From contig NZ_JAJBBR010000017.1 of assembly GCF_020532555.1 (NCBI RefSeq), forward strand, positions 31,987 through 95,986: a stretch of DNA of 64,000 nucleotides. The letters run 5' to 3'. Shown here one piece after another: positions 7,896 to 16,465 of this stretch. The notes below the pieces were generated by a model. That model worked only from the letters and a program-made list of their open reading frames with translations. It was not told the origin of the DNA and made no database searches. The stretch is from Microvirga lenta (lineage in GTDB: Bacteria; Pseudomonadota; Alphaproteobacteria; Rhizobiales; Beijerinckiaceae). A program made the position numbers and the translations under genes. How positions within the stretch are numbered: the stretch's first letter is position 1; each line of letters begins with the position of its first letter.

Positions 7896-8579
7896 CTACT
7901 TGGTGCCCCAATTCATATTGTAGTGGCAGAGGTCCAGGCGGGATTGGTAACGGGCCTTGCCCTTGAGCAGGTTGCCCTTCATGTCCTTCAAGGACCACGG
8001 GGCAAACCCAAGAGGGTTGAATTGGTTGGCGTCCGTCCCTTGCACAAGGCAGCCTGAGTTGGGCACACCGTCTTCCATGTCGACCAAAATGAACTGGCCG
8101 TGGTAATAGGTCGTGCCTTTCTTGCCACCAGGGGATTGGTCACCCTTATCTCCAATCAGCCCGAACCATTGGTTCGAGTCAGCGGTCCTCCAGACTGTCT
8201 GGAGCAGATCAAAATAATCGGCGTTGATCGTGCCCCGGTTTCGCAGGGTCTCGATCCTCGACAGGATGTTGTCGTAATTGATCAGGGTCACAGAACGCTT
8301 CCATTGCCATTCTGAAAGCCGGATGAGTTCTGCCGGTTCTGTCCAGATTTCCAGCGTCACCTTGTAGCGCGGCTGATATTTGGCCCGGACTCCATCCGGC
8401 CCATTGTCAAAAAGAGTGGCCTGCAAAAGGGTGATCGTGTCGATGTCCATCAGCTCCTTCGCTGGAGTAACGGACGTTGCTGGCGCGGGAGCACCGATAC
8501 TGAGGAGGGCGCGCAGTTGTTCGGCAAAGTTAGGGTTGTTGGCGACCTGATGCAGGAACGCCTTGGGATCAAAATTCAT
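7896..8579 (-). CDS. Hypothetical protein (third gene of an unknown operon)
   Basis: Unrecognised, 227 residues from the ATG at 8579, which has AAGGA nine bases upstream; an upstream in-frame start at 8672 would lack this. No signal peptide or membrane segment is seen. The centre has many aromatic residues (LSEWQWKRSVTLINYDN, VWRTADSNQWFGLIG), and the C-terminus (RYQSRLDLCHYNMNWGTK) is also aromatic. It is transcribed in the same direction as two further unknown genes, about 96 bases behind the zinc-ribbon gene. It is not similar to anything I can name. Confidence 0.6.
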   Translation of the reverse strand: MNFDPKAFLHQVANNPNFAEQLRALLSIGAPAPATSVTPAKELMDIDTITLLQATLFDNGPDGVRAKYQPRYKVTLEIWTEPAELIRLSEWQWKRSVTLINYDNILSRIETLRNRGTINADYFDLLQTVWRTADSNQWFGLIGDKGDQSPGGKKGTTYYHGQFILVDMEDGVPNSGCLVQGTDANQFNPLGFAPWSLKDMKGNLLKGKARYQSRLDLCHYNMNWGTK

Positions 8580-8675
8580 TAAGACCAATCCTTGAGAGAT
8601 AAAAGGCCGGCAGACCAAATACCGGCCAGCCGAAGGCAGACCCACGCCAGCCAACATGCCGGCGTGGGCCAAATG

Positions 8676-9434
8676 TCAGGACTGCGCTTCCAACGAGCAT
8701 TCTTTGAGTTGGATGCAGAGACCTTCAGAGCGTGCCTCCCCATCGAGCCGTTGAAACGCCTCCTGGGGATCGACCGGCATTTCCTCATCCCCCATCAAAT
8801 CACTCCAACGCGCGGCGACGATTTCGTGCCGGCCAGCAATGGCATCAGTCTTTGACTCGAAGACCCGAACGGAGCGGATCTCCTCATCGCCGTGGAAAAT
8901 GAGCACATGGACCTTACGACTAGGCGTGGGCGTAGGTGACGGCGGGGGTGGCGTTTGAACCGGCGCCGGGGCTGCAGGTCCGGTCAGATCCACAACCTTT
9001 CCTTGCCATCCGCATTTCATGCAGGCGGCGTCGGCGTCGTCGCCCCAGCCGTGATCATGGTCAGGCGTGTCGCCCTCGGTGTCGGAGCCACCCGGCTCAA
9101 GCGCCGTCCAGATTTCCGCGCGAATGGCCAACTCCTCATCCGAGCCACAGCCAGGGCATTGATAACCGTGCTGGTTGCCTGGACGCGGGAAGCCTGGATT
9201 GGTCGATTGGGGATCTTGCCAAACGGTCAAGTCTCGAACCTTGCCCTTCCAATAGCATCGTGGACATTCAGCGCCGCTGGTCGGGCCGTATTCGTGGCCC
9301 TCGAAGTCTTCCCATTCGTAATCATCGCCGCCTGTGGAATAGACCTTCGACCAGGCGGGATTGCAGCGAATATGGAACTCGTCGGACTGCGCGCAGCTGG
9401 GACAGACGAACCCTTCACTATCCTTGAGGCTCAT
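8676..9434 (-). CDS. Hypothetical protein with two repeated zinc ribbons
   Basis: Unrecognised as a whole, 252 residues from ATG 9434, which overlaps the stop of the upstream gene (ATGA). The N-terminal 150 residues are an internal duplication: Cys11/Cys14 with Cys57/Cys60 followed by WKGKVRDL, then Cys93/Cys96 with Cys138/Cys141 followed by WQGKVVDL. Each half looks like a four-Cys zinc ribbon. A Pro-rich linker (PVQTPPPPSPTPTP) joins it to a small C-terminal domain starting KVHVLIFHGDEE. Zinc ribbons often bind nucleic acid or protein partners, but no specific job can be assigned. It is the middle gene of a three-gene operon. Confidence 0.7.
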   Translation of the reverse strand: MSLKDSEGFVCPSCAQSDEFHIRCNPAWSKVYSTGGDDYEWEDFEGHEYGPTSGAECPRCYWKGKVRDLTVWQDPQSTNPGFPRPGNQHGYQCPGCGSDEELAIRAEIWTALEPGGSDTEGDTPDHDHGWGDDADAACMKCGWQGKVVDLTGPAAPAPVQTPPPPSPTPTPSRKVHVLIFHGDEEIRSVRVFESKTDAIAGRHEIVAARWSDLMGDEEMPVDPQEAFQRLDGEARSEGLCIQLKECSLEAQS

Positions 9435-9904
9435 GATGGCCTCACTTTCTGCGCCGCGATAACAAGGAGCGGGCAATCCTCCTCATAGTCGAGGATCTGC
9501 TGGTCATCGTAGGCAAGATCGCCGGCCGCGACCCGCTCGATCAAATCCCAGCCTCCATCCCATTCAGCGCACATGCGGGCGAAGGAGCGCCAGTCCCGAA
9601 ATTCGGCCTGGATCTCCTCACCATTGTACCGAAGGCGCAGGTGCGGATGCTCGGCCCTGATCGGCAAGGCTTGATCAACGGCTGCTGCGAGATCGGAGAG
9701 CTTCTGATGAGCCTGAGTTGGAACATCGGGCAAGCCGATTTGAAGTTGGACCTCCTCATAATCGTCAATGGTTGCACCGAGCGTTCGGTCTCCAAACTCA
9801 GAAGTTGGGCGGATCGCGATGCAGGTGCAGTCCTTAAAGGTGAAATCTGCGCGCGCAGGCGCGTCCGCCGAAACGGCGGTTTCTGTAGGCATAGCAATGT
9901 CCAT
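9431..9904 (-). CDS. Hypothetical protein (first gene of the unknown operon)
   Basis: Unrecognised, 157 residues (ATG 9904; ATG 9892 is an alternative). It is acidic, soluble-looking and has no recognisable motif. The middle part (LRLRYNGEEIQAEFRDW) resembles a beta-rich domain, and the C-terminus ends in a hydrophobic strand (CPLLVIAAQKV). Its stop overlaps the zinc-ribbon gene start by 4 bases, so the two are co-translated. A 19-bp palindrome about 110 bases upstream is a candidate operator for this operon. Confidence 0.6.
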   Translation of the reverse strand: MDIAMPTETAVSADAPARADFTFKDCTCIAIRPTSEFGDRTLGATIDDYEEVQLQIGLPDVPTQAHQKLSDLAAAVDQALPIRAEHPHLRLRYNGEEIQAEFRDWRSFARMCAEWDGGWDLIERVAAGDLAYDDQQILDYEEDCPLLVIAAQKVRPS

Positions 9905-10575
9905 TATTTGATCGTGTGGTGTCCCGCCGGATGGCTCGGACGCAGCTCATATAGGCCGATTCCACACCGGGAGACAAGCAGAAAGTCAGCTATGTCGCTG
10001 ATATTTAATAGAAATTTTCGTTGTACGAAAATCCCAATTAACGGTGTCCTCGGAAGATGTGATCCCCCTGCTCCGACAGGGACAGCAACGGAGATCTCAG
10101 CCCGGATCGGAAAAGGGAGGCTTGTTCGAGCTGACGCTCCTGATCCCTGGCAGCCTTGGTGTGCCCATGGATCATAATCCGCATCTGCGCCATGCTGGTT
10201 GGGGATCTGCGCATCACGTCGGAGCAAGGCTCCCTTCATGTGCCGATTGCGGCATCGACTGTTCCGGTGGTTGTCGGCGTACCAGTCAGTAAGGCTTCGC
10301 TTGAGATCTGGTAGAGCTACAAGCAAGGTGCTACAAAGCTCAGCGAGGCAGTGTCTGAAATCGTTGTTTTTGCTCTAATTTTCCCGGTCGGTGCCGTCTC
10401 CCCTAGGGAGCGCCACGGTTTCAAGGCTTGGCCTGAGTGCAGGCCGCCTTCTCGTCCATCCCTCAAAATCGATCTGCGCACATCCGCGGCTTGCCATGGG
10501 CGAGCCCGGCGAGTTGCGTCGGACTGCGGTGAAATGGGCCAGCCGAGGGTCGAGGTCCATCGCGAGGGGACGACC
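9905..10575. other. Non-coding stretch at the right side of the island
   Basis: About 670 bases with no open frame that I can support on either strand. It holds the palindrome at 10014-10032 near its left end, where base composition is AT-rich. The rest rises to the high GC of the core genes. It may contain the island's right junction, but I see no tRNA gene or recognisable att repeat in it. Confidence 0.5.
10014..10032. promoter_or_regulatory. Palindromic operator candidate upstream of the unknown operon
   Basis: ATTTTCGT and ACGAAAAT are perfect 8-base inverted arms with a 3-base spacer (TGT). This is typical of a dimeric HTH repressor site. It lies about 110 bases upstream of the reverse-strand operon starting at 9904. 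No regulator gene is adjacent, so the binding protein is unknown. Confidence 0.5.
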
Positions 10576-12036
10576 TCAACGGACCGTCACGTTTTCCCGA
10601 TCGAAGCTGAGCGGCACCGCGAGCAGCGCGCGGAACTTCTTGTATCCGGCCTCTCCGGGATGGAAGGCGTGCAGGAAGAGCCAGGGGGCTCCGTCCGGTC
10701 CGGTGGCGACGGAGGGGTGGCCGGGGCCGGCCCATTGTCTCGTCGACCGCAGGAGAGGGTTCGCGATCTTCCGGTAGGGCCCGAGCGGGGAGGGGGCGAC
10801 AGCGACACCGGTTCCGTATTCCGGCGTCGAGAAATCGTTTCCGGAATAGAACATGTAGAACCGGCCTGAATGTTCGACGACCCAGATCCCCTCGATGAGA
10901 TGGGCCTCCCAATCCTGATCGTTCTCGAGCACGACCGTCCTGTCGCCGATAAGGCAGCGGGTCTGCGGATCGAACTCCTGAGCATAAACAGGTGTGCGCA
11001 GGGCCGTGAGAATATGGTTGATGGCCTGCCGGGTGTCCTCGGCAACCTGCCCTTCCAGCAACGCGCGGAGACGCTGCCGGAACCCTGAAAAGTCGGACAC
11101 GACCGCTTCGATCAGGACCTGCTGCACGAGGAAGCGCTCCATGGGTTCCAGCGTGCGCACCCAGGGCCAGATCGTCAGGGCGAGCGAGGCGGTTCTCTGG
11201 TCCTCCGGCAAGGGGAAGAGCGCTTCGGCCATCTCCGCGTGGTCGGACAGGAACGCGCTCAGCAGGCTCGGCCAGACGTCATTCGTGTCCTCCTTCCAGA
11301 ACAGGAACGTTCGGCCGTCGCGGTCGACGAAGAGATGCGGATCGATCACGCCGCCGCCGACGAGCGGCGCGTCGTCGCCCTCGAAGGGCCCCTCCGGCCG
11401 GGACGATCGGGCCAGCCCGATCGCCAGGGAACCGCCCTTCGCGCGGGCCGCGAAGCAGACCAGGAACTGATCCCCGGCCATGTGCATCTCGGGAGCCCAG
11501 TAATCGCTGACATTCAACCCATCCTCGGCCCAGGACGGCTTTTTCCCTTCCGGAAAGACAAAGCCCGACAGCTCCCATCGATCCAGGGTTCTGGACCGCA
11601 GGATCGGAAACGAGTTCGGGGCGTCGTTCGAGGTCACGAAGAGATAGTACCAGTCGCCGTCGCCCGTGCGCTCGGCCGGAACTCTGGTGACGGCTGGATC
11701 GCCGTATCCGTACCAGACCTGAGGCGTGATGTTGCGGTCGAGCAGGACCCGGTAGGACGCCGTGAAGGAAGGCGGCTCTCCGCCCTGACGGTTGCGGGGG
11801 AGGCGGGTTCCGAAGGTGCGAGAGATCTTCTCGAAAAGGTCGAGGTAATCGCCCTGTTCGCGTCCTGCCATCTCGTGCCGGAGCACAACCGTGGACTCGC
11901 CCTTGGGATCGAGCCCGTGCAGCTCGAACACGGTGCCGGCACCGCTCGTCGCGATGCGGGCCTCGAAAGGGACCGTCGCCGCCGGTGCCTTGAGGATCAT
12001 GCCGCGCTCCGTGCTCTCAGCCTGCTCATCTTCCAT
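10576..12036 (-). CDS. Glycoside hydrolase family 43-like protein
   Basis: A five-bladed beta-propeller glycosidase-type protein of 486 residues, from a family that hydrolyses arabinosides, xylosides and related plant polysaccharide links. Evidence is YGDPAVTRV near the N-terminal blade, SDYWAPEMHMAGDQFLVCF (the WAPE box), GGGVIDPHLFVDRDG with a conserved Asp, and EGIWVVEHSGRFYMFYSGN in a later blade. A long helical insertion (about residues 250-340) is unusual. ATG 12036 is chosen because AGAGGGGAG lies just upstream; the in-frame start at 12108 has no such site. No signal peptide is seen, so it may be cytoplasmic. It is divergent from the GH1/RmlD fusion. The substrate cannot be told. Confidence 0.8.
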   Translation of the reverse strand: MEDEQAESTERGMILKAPAATVPFEARIATSGAGTVFELHGLDPKGESTVVLRHEMAGREQGDYLDLFEKISRTFGTRLPRNRQGGEPPSFTASYRVLLDRNITPQVWYGYGDPAVTRVPAERTGDGDWYYLFVTSNDAPNSFPILRSRTLDRWELSGFVFPEGKKPSWAEDGLNVSDYWAPEMHMAGDQFLVCFAARAKGGSLAIGLARSSRPEGPFEGDDAPLVGGGVIDPHLFVDRDGRTFLFWKEDTNDVWPSLLSAFLSDHAEMAEALFPLPEDQRTASLALTIWPWVRTLEPMERFLVQQVLIEAVVSDFSGFRQRLRALLEGQVAEDTRQAINHILTALRTPVYAQEFDPQTRCLIGDRTVVLENDQDWEAHLIEGIWVVEHSGRFYMFYSGNDFSTPEYGTGVAVAPSPLGPYRKIANPLLRSTRQWAGPGHPSVATGPDGAPWLFLHAFHPGEAGYKKFRALLAVPLSFDRENVTVR

Positions 12037-12527
12037 CGCGCTCCCCTCTTCGCCGTGGCTGAAGGAAACTCCGGTCCCGTTCAACCAAGATCGCCCGTGC
12101 TCCTTCACTTAACGCCGAACCCGCGTGCTTTGCTCATGGCCGTGCGAGAAGCGGGCTACGATCGCACGGCGAACTGCCGGAGCCTCGTCCGGTCCCGTCA
12201 CGACGGAGCCACCGCAATGCGATCAGGATGAACACCGGCGCCGCTCAGCCGGTTCAGGGAAACACAGCCATATCGCTAAGGCGATGCCTGTATACATGAC
12301 GCCGGACAGAGGAATTACTTGTGCATTGGGCGGAGGCGATGCCATCTATGCCTCCTGTTTTCTCAACAATATTCATAACCGTCGTATAGATCGGGAAGAT
12401 CCCCCAATTAACATGAGTTAAGCCGAGGCGTATATTGTCGAATCATGAGGAACTACTGGCACTTCGGGCAGGTTAGAACCACTCCTTAACGCGCCGACCG
12501 CGCGATCCGTTTTAAAGAGGTCTGACT
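12037..12527. other. Divergent intergenic region between GH43-like and GH1/RmlD genes
   Basis: About 490 bases with no supported gene. It must hold the promoters of both divergent genes. The part from 12270 to 12430 is relatively AT-rich and includes the small palindrome GTATAC, a likely place for promoter elements. I see no confident sigma-70 pair and no RNA gene. Confidence 0.4.
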
Positions 12528-14732
12528 TTGATCGAGCCAGTTGAGCGGCCGCTCGAGCTTTGGGGCGGCGTCGAGTGCACTGTTGTGCAAATCGGAGACG
12601 AGTTTCGCAATCAGGTCGAAGAGACGGGCCATCTCCGGCGCCCTTCGGACCTCGATGCCATCGCGGCTCTTGGGATCAGGACGATGCGCTATCCCGTCGT
12701 GTGGGAATCCATCGCGCCCGATCATCCCGACATTTGCGACTGGAGCTGGAGCGACGAGCGTTTCGCTCGTCTGCGCGAGCTGGGCATCCGGCCGATCGCC
12801 GGCCTGGTGCATCACGGCAGCGGACCAAGATATACCAGCCTGACCGATCCGGAGTTCCCCCATCTGCTGGCCCGCCACGCGGAGCGTGTCGCGGCGCGCT
12901 ATCCCTGGATCGACATGTTCACCCCGATCAATGAGCCGCTGACAACCGCCCGCTTCAGCGGTCTTTACGGTCACTGGCATCCACATGGGCGCGATTACCC
13001 GACGTTCCTGCGCTGCCTCGTCACCGAATGCCGGGCAACCGTACTGGCCATGCGCGCCATCCGCCGGATAACGCCTCATGCGCAACTGGTGCAGACGGAG
13101 GACATGGGCAAGACTTTCAGCACGCCGCATCTGCGCTACCAGGCCGACCTGGAGAACCAGCGCCGCTGGCTCAGCCTCGACCTGCTGTTCGGGCGCGTGG
13201 ATCGCTCGCATCCCTGGCATGAGATCTGCCTCCGGCACGGCATTCAGGAAGAGGAGCTCGATTTCTTCCTCGAAGGTGACGGCACGCCGGACATCATCGG
13301 CATCAACCATTACAATACGAGCGAGCGCTATCTCGACGAAGCGATGGATCGCTATCCCGCGTGCTTCCATGGCGGCAATCACCTGCATCCGCTCAGTGGC
13401 GCCACACGCATCGACCACTACGCCGATGTCGAAGCGCTGCGGATGGACATTCCGCCCGAAGAGCTCGGTTTCAAGGCGCGCCTTGCGGAGGTCTGGGACC
13501 GCTACCGGCATCCCATCGTGGTCACGGAGGCGCATCACGGCTCGACCCGCGAGGAGCAGGTGCGCTGGCTCGCAGAGGTCTGGAACGGTGTTCAGGAACT
13601 CAGGGCGAGGGGCCACGACATCCGGGCCGTCACCATCTGGTCCCTGCTCGGGGCAGTGGACTGGAACTCTCTGCTCGTGGCCCGCAACGGCTTCTATGAA
13701 CCCGGCGCCTTCGACATCCGCAGCGCGCAACCGCGTCGCACCGCGATCGGAAGGGCGGCCGAGTCCCTGGCGCGCACCGGCACCTTCGAGCACCCCGTGC
13801 TCGACCAGCAGGGCTGGTGGCGGCGTGACGGGCGGCATTACCATCCCCCGGCGCGCAAAGCGGCTGCGCCTCCCCGTGCCCGGCGTCCGATCCTGATCGC
13901 CGGCGCGACCGGGACCCTCGGCCGGGCTTTCGCCCGCCTCTGCGAGCAGCGCGGGCTCGACCACGTGCTCCTGACGCGCACCGAGATGGACATCACCGAT
14001 CCGGCCTCCGTGGATGCCGCAGTCGCACGGCACCGTCCCTGGGCCGTCGTCAATGCAGCGGGATACGTTCGTGTCGGCGATGCCGCGCGTGAGCGGGATC
14101 TGTGCTTCAGGGCCAATGCCGCCGGGGCCGAGGCCGTTGCTCAGGCAGGCGCCCGCCTTGGGCTGCCGGTGGTCGCCTTCTCGTCTGACCGGGTCTTCGA
14201 CGGCGGGCTTGGACGCCCTTACCTGGAGAGCGATCCGGTCTGCCCGGCCTGCGTGTACGGCGAGAGCAAGGCGGAGGCAGAGAGACGTGTGGCCCAGGCC
14301 CATCCCGAGGCGCTCGTCATTCGTACAAGCGCCTTCTTCGGACCGTGGGACACGTCCAACTTCGTCTACCAGGTTCTCAGCAATCTCGACGCCGGCCGGA
14401 CCGTCGCTCCGACGGAGGGCATCGTCTCGCCCACCTATGTTCCCGATCTTGTTCACGCCGCCCTCGATCTCCTGGTCGACGGCGAACGCGGGATCTGGCA
14501 CCTGGCGAACCAGGGCATGACCTCGTGGGCCGAACTGGCCGAGCGCATCGCGGTCGAGGCCGGGCTGCCGTGGAGGGCAGGGCCGCAGGCGGTAAAGGAT
14601 GCTCCGCGGCTCACGGCCCTGTCGAGCGAGCGCGGCCTGATCCTGCCGCCCTTCGAGAAGGCCGTCTCGCGCTACTTCGACGAATGCGAGGTCGACTGGA
14701 GAGCGCAATCGTTCCTCGAGGCGGCCGAATAG
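12528..14732 (+). CDS. Fusion protein: GH1-like glycosidase domain plus RmlD-like sugar-nucleotide reductase
   Basis: A 734-residue two-domain protein. Residues 1 to about 430 resemble a family 1 glycoside hydrolase: the acid/base glutamate in PINEPLT and the probable nucleophile in VVTEAHHG. Residues from about 450 are a Rossmann reductase of the RmlD (dTDP-4-dehydrorhamnose reductase) type: ILIAGATGTLGRAF for NAD(P)H, VNAAGYVRVGDAE-like substrate segment, FSSDRVFDG, and the YGESKAEAE catalytic Tyr/Lys pair. The domains are joined by a basic Pro-rich linker. The start is TTG at 12528 with AGAGG nine bases upstream. Linking a glycosidase to a sugar-nucleotide reductase suggests work on a surface or capsular glycan; that is inference. 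Confidence 0.88.
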   Translation: MIEPVERPLELWGGVECTVVQIGDEFRNQVEETGHLRRPSDLDAIAALGIRTMRYPVVWESIAPDHPDICDWSWSDERFARLRELGIRPIAGLVHHGSGPRYTSLTDPEFPHLLARHAERVAARYPWIDMFTPINEPLTTARFSGLYGHWHPHGRDYPTFLRCLVTECRATVLAMRAIRRITPHAQLVQTEDMGKTFSTPHLRYQADLENQRRWLSLDLLFGRVDRSHPWHEICLRHGIQEEELDFFLEGDGTPDIIGINHYNTSERYLDEAMDRYPACFHGGNHLHPLSGATRIDHYADVEALRMDIPPEELGFKARLAEVWDRYRHPIVVTEAHHGSTREEQVRWLAEVWNGVQELRARGHDIRAVTIWSLLGAVDWNSLLVARNGFYEPGAFDIRSAQPRRTAIGRAAESLARTGTFEHPVLDQQGWWRRDGRHYHPPARKAAAPPRARRPILIAGATGTLGRAFARLCEQRGLDHVLLTRTEMDITDPASVDAAVARHRPWAVVNAAGYVRVGDAARERDLCFRANAAGAEAVAQAGARLGLPVVAFSSDRVFDGGLGRPYLESDPVCPACVYGESKAEAERRVAQAHPEALVIRTSAFFGPWDTSNFVYQVLSNLDAGRTVAPTEGIVSPTYVPDLVHAALDLLVDGERGIWHLANQGMTSWAELAERIAVEAGLPWRAGPQAVKDAPRLTALSSERGLILPPFEKAVSRYFDECEVDWRAQSFLEAAE

Positions 14733-14826
14733 CGATCCGGCGTGCGACGGGCGTGAGGGTCTAGATCCTCACGCTCCGACCTTCCCGTGTGGCGCAGGAC
14801 CGACGATGGACAACCGGGGAATGCCG

Positions 14827-15198
14827 TCAGGAGGCTGGCTCGGTGTCGCGGAACATCTCTCGGAGGGCGCTCATGAGCATCGGCTGCGCCGGCCGGCCCT
14901 CGGCCAGCGTGAGAAAGTCGTTGATCCCGAAGCGCTGCGTTCCATGGGCCGTCTGACCGTCCTGGTGAGGACCCGCGTGCAGCCAAGTGTGCTCCACGTA
15001 AAGGCCGGGCGCATCGGTATCGAGGACGAGATGCCACCAGTCGCCCGCATTCTCGAGCGGACGGTCCGCGGTGAAGGCCAATTCACGCTTGAAGACGGGC
15101 ATCTGTTCGCTCCGGTTGCTGGCCCCGCGCCATCGGAGGGGCAGGTGGAGAGTACCATGCGGAAAGACTTCGCGGGTCGGGACGGGGCGGGAATCCAT
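14827..15198 (-). CDS. Hypothetical protein
   Basis: Unrecognised, 123 residues. The sequence looks coding on this strand: a hydrophilic start, then ENAGDWWHLVLDTDAPGLYV, which resembles a beta-rich domain, and a helical C-terminus (PMLMSALREMF). No signal peptide or membrane segment is seen. It is convergent with the GH1/RmlD fusion and stands alone. Its size and composition fit a small conserved cytoplasmic protein, but no function can be given. Confidence 0.55.
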   Translation of the reverse strand: MDSRPVPTREVFPHGTLHLPLRWRGASNRSEQMPVFKRELAFTADRPLENAGDWWHLVLDTDAPGLYVEHTWLHAGPHQDGQTAHGTQRFGINDFLTLAEGRPAQPMLMSALREMFRDTEPAS

Positions 15199-15239
15199 GC
15201 TTTCGCCGGCTCATCGGCACACTGTCAGAGGAGACATCC

Positions 15240-15374
15240 ATGAACCGACGCACCATCATGTAGGTGTGGTCGTGCCCGACGTGCAAACGGCTCGGGATCC
15301 ATACGGAACCTGGGCCAGAACAACCCGCGCCTTTATCTATTCCATCAATGGACGCAGCGAGGAGGACACCATGA
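15240..15374 (+). pseudogene. Small Cys-containing frame with in-frame TAG, possibly interrupted gene
   Basis: A strong ribosome site (AGAGGAG) precedes ATG 15240, but the frame meets TAG after seven codons (15261-15263). The same frame continues with VWSCPTCKRLGIHTEPG and stays open to a TGA at 15372 that overlaps the next start (ATGA). Either the gene is broken, or translation begins at the GTG directly after the stop (15264). The CxxC motif and the overlap with the next frame are the reasons for listing it. This is a weak call. Confidence 0.3.
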
Positions 15375-15523
15375 GTCGGGCTGTGAACGGCCGCCGTCCT
15401 GCTACGGTTGTGCGAGCGTGCGCCACGGAGAGGCCGGTCGGTGCGGATGCTCGCCGGACGACTGCCGCCCGTGACGGACTCTCCAGGGTCCGTCGGCGAT
15501 CTGTTTCACCCGCACGGCGTTGA
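15371..15523 (+). CDS. Small basic hypothetical protein
   Basis: A 50-residue, Arg-rich, low-complexity frame. Support comes from its ribosome site (GAGGAGG five bases before ATG) and the ATGA overlap with the frame before it. It resembles no known family. The preceding frame is interrupted, so this could be a remnant. Confidence 0.35.
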   Translation: MSRAVNGRRPATVVRACATERPVGADARRTTAARDGLSRVRRRSVSPARR

Positions 15524-15557
15524 TTGGCCATGCGACTTCAATGGAGAAGGAAGAAAG

Positions 15558-15884
15558 ATGTTTACGCTCGAGATCGGTGGCAACCCGATTGCCATCACGG
15601 ATGCGGAGGAGGCTCAGGCACGAGCCATCTTCGAAAGCGACGAGTTCAAGCAGGACTTGACTGCGATGACCAGCGAGGGGAAGCCGTTGTGGGACGGGCA
15701 GGCACACCTGAACGTCCGGCCTGCTTCGCAGGAGGAGGTGGCCGCCTTCGAAGCCCCTGATCTGGATGCCGACGACGATTTCGACGAGGACGAGGAAGAG
15801 GACGGTCTTTTCGTGACGTTCCTCGTGCCCATCGACCATGACCACGACGATGTTTCGGCCATTCCACCCCAATTGCAGAGCTAG
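15558..15884 (+). CDS. Small acidic hypothetical protein
   Basis: Unrecognised, 108 residues from ATG 15558, which follows a purine-rich GGAGAAGG site; the frame is open further upstream but without a good start. The N-terminus (MFTLEIGGNPIAITDAEEA) and centre look like a small folded domain that could bind another macromolecule. A Glu/Asp-rich stretch (about residues 73-90) follows, and the tail is LFVTFLVPIDHDHDD. No membrane segment. It stands alone between short intergenic gaps. Confidence 0.6.
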   Translation: MFTLEIGGNPIAITDAEEAQARAIFESDEFKQDLTAMTSEGKPLWDGQAHLNVRPASQEEVAAFEAPDLDADDDFDEDEEEDGLFVTFLVPIDHDHDDVSAIPPQLQS

Positions 15885-15980
15885 CGGACTCGCCTGAGCC
15901 GGCAATCGTCAGGAGGCGCGCCTCGCGGTGCCGGTTCTCACCGGCCGGGTAGGCCGGAAGACGGCCTGCCCGGGGGACGC

Positions 15981-16427
15981 TCACCAGGTGTTTCCGGCTG
16001 CGCGCCGGACCGAAGCTCGCAGCTCCGACCGGTCGAGCAGGACTCCATAGATCGCCCCGAGCACGCCCCCGAAAAGAAGGTGATACAGGGCAGGTCCGAA
16101 GGCGGCCTGGGGCGGCGTGGTGGGGTCGGCCAGCCAAACCACGACATGCATCAGCAGCCAGGCAGCCGCGCCGAAGACGATGCCCTTGAACCAGAAGGGG
16201 CTCGGCAGAGCCGGACTTAGCACCGCAAAGAGAGGTCCCCACAGGATCGCCCCCAGCGCGAAGTGTGCGACCCAGCCCAGTCCAGGCGGCGACAGCATGA
16301 TCCCGCTCATCGCCCGGACCGGATCCAGGCTCTGGGCGATGCCGGCCGACGACGCCAGAAACACGACACCGGCAGTGACTGCGGAGGCAACAAGACCCGC
16401 GATGATGCCTTTGCCGATATTGATCAT
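15981..16427 (-). CDS. Small integral membrane protein (DUF6789-like)
   Basis: A 148-residue protein with about four hydrophobic segments: GIIAGLVASAVTAGVVFLA at the N-terminus, then GWVAHFALGAILWGPLFAVL, GIVFGAAAWLLMHVVVWLA and YHLLFGGVLGAIYGVLL. The pattern matches the uncharacterised DUF6789 membrane family. ATG 16427 is chosen because GTGGAG lies just upstream and it places the first membrane helix at the start. It follows the DUF2171 gene on the same strand by about 40 bases and may be co-transcribed with it. Function unknown. Confidence 0.75.
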   Translation of the reverse strand: MINIGKGIIAGLVASAVTAGVVFLASSAGIAQSLDPVRAMSGIMLSPPGLGWVAHFALGAILWGPLFAVLSPALPSPFWFKGIVFGAAAWLLMHVVVWLADPTTPPQAAFGPALYHLLFGGVLGAIYGVLLDRSELRASVRRAAGNTW

Positions 16428-16465
16428 GATGTCTCCACAGGGAACATTGAGGCTCCGCCGACGCG

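Noticed and set aside
10190..10345. Possible tRNA or att site at the right edge of the island
   Set aside because: The sequence does not fold into a cloverleaf and no matching repeat was found at the other side.
10351..10869. A 172-codon forward frame at the island edge
   Set aside because: It overlaps the 3' part of the GH43-like gene, has no ribosome site and looks low-complexity.
12486..14708. A 740-codon open frame on the reverse strand
   Set aside because: It is the high-GC shadow of the GH1/RmlD fusion, which has clear motifs in the forward frame.
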